DNA from: DATBFX01 sp036558305
GTDB taxonomy: Bacteria > Chloroflexota > Chloroflexia > Thermomicrobiales > UBA6265
NCBI GenBank assembly: GCA_036558305.1
Contig: DATBFX010000024.1
Coordinates: 1 to 15,338 of the forward strand
Length of the DNA: 15,338 nucleotides
Reading direction: 5' to 3'
The translations under genes were made by a program, and so were the position numbers. Every line of letters begins with the position of its first letter. The first letter of the stretch is position 1. This document shows positions 6,149-12,108 of the stretch, in pieces. Under the pieces are notes generated by a model, which saw only the letters and a program-made list of their open reading frames with translations, did not search any database and was not told where the DNA came from.

Positions 6149-7186
6149 ATGGCTCAGATCGCTCGTGACGCCGGTTCTCGCATCGACGTCGCCCCGGCAC
6201 GCGCGCGCTCACGGCTCGGCCGGCGGGCGGTGACACCGATCCTCGGTCTCGCGTACCTGTCCCTTTCCTTCGTCGCCGATCGCATCGACGTCCGCCCGCT
6301 CCGTCGCGCGCTCAACTGGCTGGCACTCCGGGTGTCGTCCCCCGCCATCCCCAGTGAGTCCGCGTCGATCGCGGCGACGCACCGCCGCAATCTCGCTTCT
6401 CTCCTCACCGAATACTGGTACGGCGAGTCCCGCGTCACCGGCGTCGAGCGCGGTCTCGGGCAAATGCCCACCGATCGCTACGTCGCCCGTGCCTTCCTCG
6501 CCGGTTTGGCGGCGCGGTTCGAGGAAGCGGGTCTGCCGACCTGGCCGATCGACCCCCGCCATCCGCGGGCGATCGACAACTTGTGCGAAACCGGCAAAGG
6601 CGTCTTCAAGGTCGTCGATCTCGAATCCGGGGTGGTCTCGCCGCTGCCCTCGCTCAAGACCTGGTTCCGCGCGCTGCGGCGCGGTCTGGCGCCCTCCTCC
6701 GACGTGATCTTCTTCGACGTCACCCGCGCCTACATCACCCGCGAAGAGGAGCGCATGCGCGCCCGCTTCGGCGATGCCTGGGTCGAAGACCTGCACGCAA
6801 CCCTGGACGCCGCCGAGTCCGACGCCGTCGCCCGGCGGCGCGGCGCCCCCCGGCTCCGGTCCCGCAATGCGGGCGGTCACGAGCAGGCACAGGGGTGGCT
6901 GGCGCGGATCGTGGCCGACGCCCTGGCGCAGAGGGCGCCCTGGAACCTCTCCGCACGCTCCGGCTCGCGCCATCTGGTCGCCCGCCCAACCCCATTCGAA
7001 CGCCTCAGCGCCTCTTCCAAGGCGGCCGGCGATGCCGGTCCAATCTGGCAGCTCGGCCGGGCGTCGTCCGATCGTCGGTCGTCCAACGTGGGTTCTGGTT
7101 CGCCCTCGGATTCGCCGCTGCCGGCGCGGCGTTGCCTGCCGACACCGGCGGTCCTTTCCTGTTCCCCCCAACCACGGGCCGCTTGA
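6149..7186 (+). CDS. Uncharacterised protein, possible kinase-like C-lobe; probably frameshifted near 7050
   Basis: The frame is open from 5612 but looks non-coding before the ATG at 6149, which follows AGAGAGGG with 8 bp spacing; this gives 345 residues in the continuous frame. A mildly hydrophobic stretch lies at about 29-44. The best marked region is TWPIDPRHPRAIDNL (131-145, D135 and N144) followed by FKVVDLESG (153-161), which resembles the DxxxxN loop and DFG-like strand of RIO/APH-type kinases; that is a weak inference. After about residue 300 the frame becomes low-complexity Ser/Arg/Pro, while the first plus frame from about 7055 to the TAG at 7332 reads protein-like (PGVVRSSVVQRGFWFALGF, then DGTFWRELRSWHADRAA). 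The true gene may therefore run to 7332 with an indel at 7045-7070. It faces the membrane-protein gene tail to tail. Confidence 0.6.
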   Translation: MAQIARDAGSRIDVAPARARSRLGRRAVTPILGLAYLSLSFVADRIDVRPLRRALNWLALRVSSPAIPSESASIAATHRRNLASLLTEYWYGESRVTGVERGLGQMPTDRYVARAFLAGLAARFEEAGLPTWPIDPRHPRAIDNLCETGKGVFKVVDLESGVVSPLPSLKTWFRALRRGLAPSSDVIFFDVTRAYITREEERMRARFGDAWVEDLHATLDAAESDAVARRRGAPRLRSRNAGGHEQAQGWLARIVADALAQRAPWNLSARSGSRHLVARPTPFERLSASSKAAGDAGPIWQLGRASSDRRSSNVGSGSPSDSPLPARRCLPTPAVLSCSPQPRAA

Positions 7187-7373
7187 TTCCTTTTGGCTCC
7201 CCTTCCCTCGACGGTCGCCCGTTCGGGGGAGATGGCACGTTCTGGCGCGAGCTGCGGTCATGGCACGCGGACCGGGCCGCCTCGGGAACGTCCAGAACGC
7301 CGGCGGCCGGAGCCTCCGGCGTCGCGCCGTAGGCCCCAATCGGTTTGAGTCAGGCCGCCGCAACCCGCGCGGA

Positions 7374-8045
7374 TCAGACCGTCACCCGCCGGTCCACCCG
7401 CTCGCGGACCGCCTCCCGCGCCCGCAACAGACTGACGGCGGCAATTCCTCCGAGGGCATCACAGATCAGGTCGTGCGCCGTGTCCCATCGACTTTGCACC
7501 CGCCCGGAGGCGAACACGACGTCGCTGAGGTACTCGTAGAGTTCCCAGGAGACGCCCGCGATCGCGAAACTGATCGTCACCGCCACCAGGGTCCGCTTCA
7601 TCGGTGGCATCGCCAGGGTACCGCGCTGATCGAGCAGACGGAGGACTTCGTAGACGCTGGCGGCGAAGGCCGCCCCACTGAAGAAGTGAATGATCTTATC
7701 GTACGGTTCGAACGCGTCGTATAAACCACCCACCGTACCCAATACGTCGGCGTACGTCATCACCACCACGATCACGTGCGTCTGCCAGGCGAGACCGCCC
7801 TCCTGCGCGAAGACCGCATCCAGGATCAGCAACAACACCAATGTGGCGGTCGTCTGGGCAACCTGGTACCACCAGTATTTGGTGAATCCCGGTTCGATCA
7901 CCCGGCCGATCATCAGATACGCCAGGATGGTGAACAGCGCGAGGGCGGAGCGGCGCGTTGTTGCCGATGTTTCGAGTGTTGTGGCAAGCCGGGAGAGCGG
8001 GCGACCGATCGCCGCGCTCACCGACCGATCGCTGCCGGCCGACAT
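7374..8045 (-). CDS. YjdF/DUF2238-like integral membrane protein
   Basis: The frame extends to 8243, but the ATG at 8045 has GAGGAGG with about 6 bp spacing and is followed by ordinary protein sequence, giving 223 residues. Predicted membrane segments lie at about 35-50, 62-80, 88-105, 117-137 and 152-166, with a final one near 192-207. The motifs YDKIIHFFSG (115-124), WELYEY (167-172) and DTAHDLICDALGG (188-200) in this order are those of the YjdF family of small inner-membrane proteins of unknown function, whose conserved His, Glu and Asp face the membrane. The N-terminal 30 residues are soluble and poorly conserved-looking. It is convergent with the gene ending at 7186 or 7332. No functional partner is visible. 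Confidence 0.72.
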   Translation of the reverse strand: MSAGSDRSVSAAIGRPLSRLATTLETSATTRRSALALFTILAYLMIGRVIEPGFTKYWWYQVAQTTATLVLLLILDAVFAQEGGLAWQTHVIVVVMTYADVLGTVGGLYDAFEPYDKIIHFFSGAAFAASVYEVLRLLDQRGTLAMPPMKRTLVAVTISFAIAGVSWELYEYLSDVVFASGRVQSRWDTAHDLICDALGGIAAVSLLRAREAVRERVDRRVTV

Positions 8046-8548
8046 CTCCGCCCTCCTCTCCGCCGGTACGGGTCCTCTCCCCGCCCGCACCTCTCGTCTC
8101 CACGACGCCGGTCGCGTACGACCCGGCACATCCGGCGACGGAACCGCCGCCACACGTCTCGCCGCACCGAATCGGCCGTTGCTCCATGGTTGGCGCTCGC
8201 TTCGTCCCGTCTCTCGACGTCTGAGCACCGCCCGGTCGCCCAAACCGGGTCCATGTGGTTGCCGATCCGTCTATGATAGGGGCACGCGTGCTCCGCAGTC
8301 GACCACCGGCCGGCAACCGGACCCTCGAATGCGGTCGCCAACGTTCCCGAAGCGACCCGGCGCCGGCGTCTGGGCTCCCGGCTGGACCGCCGGCGGCAAG
8401 GACGGCCGCGTCACCCCGGCGCCCAACTTGCCTCCTGCGGACACCTCTCCGCTTGATCGCACGCGCCGCCTCCGTCGCCCGTCTCCTTCATGGCAATCCG
8501 GCTCGCCACCCGCTGTGGTCCGCGCAACAAATTTGACGCGGTACATAT
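8046..8548. other. 500-bp upstream region with no gene seen
   Basis: This stretch lies between the divergent starts of the membrane protein and the RTX protein. Open frames exist on both strands, but all give Arg/Pro/Ser-rich translations typical of GC-rich non-coding DNA and none has a ribosome binding site. A TATGAT at 8272-8277 is -10-like but lacks a matching -35. Confidence 0.5.
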
Positions 8549-8576
8549 TTGCTTTCGCTGGTCAATCCCCTAAGAT
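8549..8576 (+). promoter_or_regulatory. Candidate sigma-70 promoter of the RTX protein gene
   Basis: TTGCTT at 8549-8554 and TAAGAT at 8571-8576 are separated by 16 bp in a small AT-rich island (8528-8575) within GC-rich DNA. Transcription would start near 8583, giving a leader of about 118 bases before the ATG at 8701. A TTGACG at 8533 is nearby but has no -10 at a suitable distance. Confidence 0.45.
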
Positions 8577-8700
8577 GGGCGCGAGAACACCGCGACGCGG
8601 AGACCGCCCGGAACGAAGCGTGCGCGAATCGCCGTCCTCGGGTAGCCGCAGCGGTGCCGCGTCGCCTCGGCGATCGAGACTCAGGGGAAAGGGGAAAGCC

Positions 8701-9564
8701 ATGCGCAGTCTTGCCTCCGCCGCCGCCCTCCTCGTCGCGAGTTTGCTCGCGCTCGCCGCGCCCGCCGAATATGCCGCCGCCGCCCCGACCTGCCACGGCC
8801 TGCCCGCGACCATCGTCGGCACCGGCACCAACCCCACCATCGCCGGCACGCCGGAGGCCGACGTCATCGTCGGCACCGACACCGACGACACCATCACCGG
8901 GCTCGAAGGCGACGACACCATCTGCGGCCGCGGCGGGTCCGACGCCATCTACGGCGGCGAGGGAGACGACTGGATCGACGGCGGCGACGGCGACGATGAT
9001 CGGGGCACTAGCGCCTTTCTCGGCCTCGTCGGCGGTCCCGGCGACGACGTCGTCAACGGCGGCGACGGCAACGACATCCTGAACTCGAAGGAGGGCACTT
9101 TCGGCCCCGGCGATCCCGGCGACGATGTCTACCACGGCAACGCCGGCGACGACTACATCAAGGACATCGCCGGGAACAACGTGGCCCACGGCGACGGCGG
9201 GCGGGACCAGATCATCGCCACTGGCAGGGCCTTCGGCGACGCCGGCAACGACTTGCAGGTGGCGGCCGGCGAGTCGTCCCCCGGTGCCCACGACGCGATT
9301 GCCGACGGCGGGTCGGGCAGCGACGGGGCGGGCGGCGGCGTCGACATCGCCGGCGGCACCGCCTATGGCGGGTCCGGCGACGACACCATCTTTCTCGTGC
9401 TCCTGGGCGAAGGCGACACGGCCTACGGCGGTTCCGGCGACGACCAGGTCTACGACGCCGGCGGCGGCTCGAACCTTCTGGACTGCGGCTCCGGCTTCGA
9501 CACCTACTCCGCCGTTCCCAGCGACACCGTCCGCCGGTGCGAACACCCTGTGCCTTTTCCATAG
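8701..9564 (+). CDS. Secreted RTX-type (hemolysin-like) calcium-binding repeat protein
   Basis: The ATG at 8701 follows GGGGAAAGGGGAAAG and begins an evident signal peptide (MRSLASAAALLVASLLALAA, cleavage likely near residue 27-28); the longer upstream frame is non-coding. The 287-residue product is mostly GGxGxDxxx nonapeptide repeats, for example TITGLEGDDTICGRGGSD, YGGEGDDWIDGGDGDDD and YGGSGDDTIF, which fold into a calcium-binding parallel beta roll. The repeats are interrupted by longer loops of irregular length. Cysteines near the start (PTCHG), in ICGRGG, in LLDCGSG and in the final RRCEH suggest disulfides, as in extracellular RTX proteins of Gram-positive-like bacteria. Export by Sec is likely; there is no type I secretion gene or C-terminal type I signal here. 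The role may be in cell surface or matrix; toxin activity is not indicated. Confidence 0.9.
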   Translation: MRSLASAAALLVASLLALAAPAEYAAAAPTCHGLPATIVGTGTNPTIAGTPEADVIVGTDTDDTITGLEGDDTICGRGGSDAIYGGEGDDWIDGGDGDDDRGTSAFLGLVGGPGDDVVNGGDGNDILNSKEGTFGPGDPGDDVYHGNAGDDYIKDIAGNNVAHGDGGRDQIIATGRAFGDAGNDLQVAAGESSPGAHDAIADGGSGSDGAGGGVDIAGGTAYGGSGDDTIFLVLLGEGDTAYGGSGDDQVYDAGGGSNLLDCGSGFDTYSAVPSDTVRRCEHPVPFP

Positions 9565-9576
9565 CACGGAATTAGC

Positions 9577-9590
9577 CGACCGGCCGGTCG
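9577..9590 (+). terminator. Palindrome after the RTX gene, possible transcript end
   Basis: CGACCGGCCGGTCG is a perfect 14-bp palindrome 12 bp after the RTX gene's stop codon. It lacks a T run, so a terminator role is only suggested by position; an operator or chance GC palindrome is possible. Confidence 0.3.
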
Positions 9591-9969
9591 TTGCTCGATC
9601 TCCACCTTCCCCTTGCCGGCAGGTCGCGCCCGCCCCCCACGCCCCGGTCTCGTCCGACTGCCCGGCCCCGGCCGCACACGCCGGTCACGGGTGCCCCCTG
9701 GGCGTTGCCCCTCCTTGGTCGCGCCGCAGCGGGCCGCAACCCCCTCCGGCGCCGCGCCCGCTCCGCCGCCCACCACCCCGCCCCTCACCCCCGACCCCTC
9801 TCCCGGTGCGCGGGAGAGGGGTCGGGGGTGAGGGTTCGAGCGGACGCGCGACGTCCCACGACCCGACCCGGAGGGAGTCGCTTCGACCTTCTACCGACTA
9901 CCGCCCACTGACGACCGCCGACTGACGACTCCCATCGCCCTCCTCCTCTCCTCCAACCCACGATCGCGG
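9591..9969. other. Intergenic region, strongly pyrimidine-skewed, no gene seen
   Basis: Bases 9600-9800 are unusually rich in C and poor in A on the plus strand and encode only Pro/Arg-rich shadows. A long hairpin sits at 9782-9834 (listed separately). At 9904-9930 a 14-bp unit with the core ACTGACGAC occurs twice in tandem with a few changes. Confidence 0.45.
9782..9834. repeat. 24-bp perfect inverted repeat with 5-base loop
   Basis: Bases 9782-9805 (starting CCCTCACCCCCGACCCC) are the exact reverse complement of 9811-9834, with GTGCG between. The stem is pure purine on one side and pyrimidine on the other apart from single positions. It closely resembles a very common dispersed palindrome of intergenic DNA in many GC-rich bacteria, which suggests a REP/MITE-like mobile or transcription-boundary element rather than a gene-specific site. 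There is no T run on either strand. Confidence 0.75.
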
Positions 9970-9975
9970 TAGACT
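9970..9975 (+). promoter_or_regulatory. -10 hexamer placed for a leaderless DadA-like transcript
   Basis: TAGACT at 9970-9975 fits the TANNNT -10 pattern and ends 7 bp before the A of the ATG at 9983, so transcription would start at or next to the start codon. No Shine-Dalgarno sequence exists upstream (the sequence is GCCGCCC), unlike nearly all other genes here. No good -35 is seen. Confidence 0.4.
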
Positions 9976-9982
9976 GCCGCCC

Positions 9983-11227
9983 ATGACGCAACGCATCGTC
10001 ATCGTCGGCGGCGGTGTCATCGGTCTCTCTGCGGCGTTCGCCCTCCACCGCCGCGGTTGCCGCGTCACCCTCCTCACCGCCGGCGAACCCGGCGAGGGTG
10101 CCTCCGCCGTCAACGCCGGTTGGATCGTCCCCTCGCTCTCGGAACCGGTCCCCGCCCCCGGTCTGGTCGGTACCTCCCTCCGCTGGATGCGCCGCTCCGA
10201 CAGCCCGCTCTACATCCAGCCCCGCCCCAGTCCCGACCTCGCCCGCTGGTTGATCTCCTTCTGGCGCCACTGCAACGCCCGCGACTACGCCGCCGGTCTC
10301 GCCGCGACCGCCGAGATCAACCGCCGCACCTTCGCCCTCTACGACGACCTCGCCGCCGCCGGCGTCCAATACGAACAGCACCGCACCGGCGTCCTCTTTG
10401 CCTACGTCTCGCCGGCCGCCCTGGAGCACGATCTCCGGGCGACGGAACCGCTCCGCCAATTCGGCATCGACGTCCCCTCACCCCTCTGGGGCGACGCCGT
10501 CCGCGACCTCGAACCCGCCCTCGGCGATGCGATCACCGGCGGCTACTGGTTCGCCCAGGAACGCCACGTCCGCCCCGATACGCTGACCGCCGGTCTCGTC
10601 GACTACCTGACCGCACACGGCGTCGACCTCCGCCCCCACACCCGCGTCACCGGGTTCGATCGCGACCGCGACCGCATCACTAATGTCGTCATGGACCGCG
10701 GCCGCCTCGAAACCGACGCCGTCCTGCTTGCCGCCGGCGCCTGGACCCCATCCATCGCCCGCCTCGCCGGTGCCCGCGTCCCCGTCCAACCCGGCAAAGG
10801 CTACTGCCTCGACTACGCGCCGCCCCCCGTGCCCGTCCACCACGCCCTCTACCTGCACGAGGCGCGGGTCGCCGTCACCCCCCTCACCGGTCTCACCCGC
10901 CTCGCCGGCACCATGGAGTTCTCCGGTCTCAACGACCGCATCCGCCCCGAACGCACCGCCGCCATCGCCCGCGCCGCCGCCACCGCCCTCCGCGACTGGC
11001 CAACCGACCCATCCATCGCCCAGCCCGGCACCGGTCTCCGCCCGATGACCCCGGACGGTCTCCCCGTCATCGGTCTCCTCAAAGGCTTCCGCAACCTCGC
11101 CGTCGCCACCGGTCACGCCATGCTCGGCGTCACCCTCGCCCCCGCCACCGCCGACGCCATCGCCGACGTCATCACAACGGCCCGCATACCGGACGTCCTC
11201 CGGCCGTTTGATCCGGCCCGCTTCTGA
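9983..11227 (+). CDS. FAD-dependent oxidoreductase, DadA-like (D-amino acid dehydrogenase family)
   Basis: This is 414 residues, the usual length for DadA-type flavoenzymes. RIVIVGGGVIGLSAAFAL (4-21) is the N-terminal FAD-binding Rossmann motif; ASAVNAGWIVPS (about 39-50) follows, as in DadA and related deaminating oxidases. A central substrate domain includes YWFAQERHVRPDTLTAGLV; DAVLLAAGAWTPSIARL is the second dinucleotide-binding strand typical of the family; the C-terminus GLRPMTPDGLPVIG and NLAVATGHAMLGVTLAPATA is the conserved flavin-covering end. Such enzymes oxidise D-amino acids or related amines and pass electrons to the respiratory chain or to oxygen; the actual substrate here is not determined. 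The start lacks a ribosome binding site and looks leaderless. Codons end almost uniformly in C. It is convergent with the PfpI gene across a hairpin-rich spacer. Confidence 0.9.
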   Translation: MTQRIVIVGGGVIGLSAAFALHRRGCRVTLLTAGEPGEGASAVNAGWIVPSLSEPVPAPGLVGTSLRWMRRSDSPLYIQPRPSPDLARWLISFWRHCNARDYAAGLAATAEINRRTFALYDDLAAAGVQYEQHRTGVLFAYVSPAALEHDLRATEPLRQFGIDVPSPLWGDAVRDLEPALGDAITGGYWFAQERHVRPDTLTAGLVDYLTAHGVDLRPHTRVTGFDRDRDRITNVVMDRGRLETDAVLLAAGAWTPSIARLAGARVPVQPGKGYCLDYAPPPVPVHHALYLHEARVAVTPLTGLTRLAGTMEFSGLNDRIRPERTAAIARAAATALRDWPTDPSIAQPGTGLRPMTPDGLPVIGLLKGFRNLAVATGHAMLGVTLAPATADAIADVITTARIPDVLRPFDPARF

Positions 11228-11229
11228 CG

Positions 11230-11339
11230 AGGCGGCAAGGCGGCAAGGAAGAGGCGAGAGGCGGAAGGCGGAAGGGATTCCCCTCCCCGCTTCCTCTTCC
11301 CCGTTCCCTCCGTCCTTGCCGCCTTGCCGCCTTGCCGCC
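11230..11339. repeat. Nested inverted repeat built from 8-bp tandem units between convergent genes
   Basis: Bases 11230-11249 are the exact reverse complement of 11313-11332. Inside, GGAAGAGG (11247-11254) pairs with CCTCTTCC (11293-11300). The right arm is a tandem of CCTTGCCG repeated just over three times (11314-11340), and the left arm has two and a half units of its complement. The element fills the whole gap between the DadA-like stop and the PfpI stop, so it may work as a bidirectional transcript end. There is no T run. Confidence 0.7.
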
Positions 11340-11933
11340 TTACGCCTCGGCTGCCATCGGCTGTTCGGTCATCATCGCCTGGCCGCGGTGGACGCCTTCG
11401 GCGAACTCCTCGACGAGCTTGCGGCAGAAGGCCGGGAGGTCCTTCGGGTTGCGGCTGGTGACCAGACCTTGCTCGGTGTGGACTTCCTCGTCGACCCAGC
11501 GACCGCCGGCGTTGCGGATGTCGGTCTTCAGACTCGGGTAGGAGGTCAGCGTTCGGCCGCGCACCACCCCCGCCTCGACCAGGGTCCACGGGCCGTGGCA
11601 GATCGCCGCCACCGGTTTGCCGGCGGCAAAGAAGTCCGCGACGAACCGCACGGCCCCCTGGTCCATCCGCAGCTTGTCGGGATTGGCCACACCGCCGGGG
11701 AGGACGAGCCCGTCGTAGTCGGCGGCTCTCGCCTGGGAAACGGGCTTATCGACCGGAAACGTGTCGGCCTTGTCCATCCCGTTGACACCCTGGATGCTGC
11801 CCTGCTTGATCGAGACCAACTCCGGGCGCCCGCCGGCGGTCTCGACCGCCTTCCACGGTTCCGTCAACTCGACCTGCTCGACGCCGTCGGTCGCCAAGAA
11901 CGCGATCCGCTTACCTGCCAACTCCTGGGCCAT
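11340..11933 (-). CDS. DJ-1/PfpI family protein (protease/deglycase-like, YhbO type)
   Basis: The product has 197 residues, slightly longer than the usual 165-180 because of a C-terminal extension. The order is typical: KRIAFLATDGVEQVEL (8-23, E19 equivalent to the conserved acid), DYDGLVLPGG (72-81), and the nucleophile elbow AICHGPW with C112 and H113, followed by VEAGVVRGRTLTSYPSLKTDIRNAGG. These proteins act on glycated proteins or methylglyoxal-type aldehydes or as stress chaperones or peptidases; which applies here cannot be told. The ATG at 11933 has GGGG at 11943-11946 with 9 bp spacing. That Shine-Dalgarno site is paired inside a three-way junction in the leader (11943-12002), so translation may be controlled. 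It lies 175 bp downstream of the substrate-binding protein gene on the same strand, but a strong stem-loop separates them. Confidence 0.9.
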   Translation of the reverse strand: MAQELAGKRIAFLATDGVEQVELTEPWKAVETAGGRPELVSIKQGSIQGVNGMDKADTFPVDKPVSQARAADYDGLVLPGGVANPDKLRMDQGAVRFVADFFAAGKPVAAICHGPWTLVEAGVVRGRTLTSYPSLKTDIRNAGGRWVDEEVHTEQGLVTSRNPKDLPAFCRKLVEEFAEGVHRGQAMMTEQPMAAEA

Positions 11934-11942
11934 TATTGGTCA

Positions 11943-12002
11943 CCCCTTTCGATCGACTCCGATCAGAGTCCGCACCCGTCGCCTCGACGGCATCGAAAGG
12001 AG
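11943..12002 (-). promoter_or_regulatory. SD-sequestering three-way-junction leader RNA of the pfpI-like gene (candidate riboregulator)
   Basis: Read on the minus strand, CUCCUUUCGAU (12002-11992) pairs over 11 bp with AUCGAAAGGGG (11953-11943). Inside are two hairpins: CCGUCG-AGG-CGACGG (11990-11976) and GACUC-UGAUCG-GAGUC (11970-11955). Junction strands are G, GUGCG and G. The 3' strand of the closing stem contains the GGGG ribosome binding site 9 bases before the AUG, and the 5' strand resembles the anti-SD end of 16S rRNA. One closing pair (12001 with 11944) is G-U in minus-strand RNA but C-A in the plus-strand copy, which favours function as minus-strand RNA. No T run follows, so translation control is more likely than termination. 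I know of no named riboswitch with this layout. Fold seen by eye; energy and conservation untested. Confidence 0.6.
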
Positions 12003-12007
12003 GCCGC

Positions 12008-12013
12008 AGCATA
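12008..12013 (-). promoter_or_regulatory. -10-like hexamer for the pfpI leader
   Basis: On the minus strand TATGCT (12013-12008) would place the transcription start at about 12001-12002, the first bases of the three-way-junction stem. A TTGTCC upstream is only 12 bp away, so no proper -35 is present; an alternative sigma factor or activator would be needed. Confidence 0.3.
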
Positions 12014-12043
12014 CGTGCCAACCGTGGACAACCGGACGCGTTT

Positions 12044-12067
12044 CGGCCCGGGCAAACGCCCGGGCCG
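12044..12067 (-). terminator. Strong GC stem-loop after the substrate-binding protein gene
   Basis: CGGCCCGGGC (12044-12053) pairs perfectly with GCCCGGGCCG (12058-12067) around an AAAC loop on the plus strand (GTTT on the minus). It starts 42 bp after the stop of the minus-strand gene at 12109. No U tract follows, so it would be a U-less terminator or an mRNA 3'-end stabiliser. It divides the substrate-binding protein transcript from the pfpI leader. Confidence 0.5.
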
Positions 12068-12108
12068 GAACAACGCACGACATCGAATCGGCGCCGCGTT
12101 GCCGCGGT

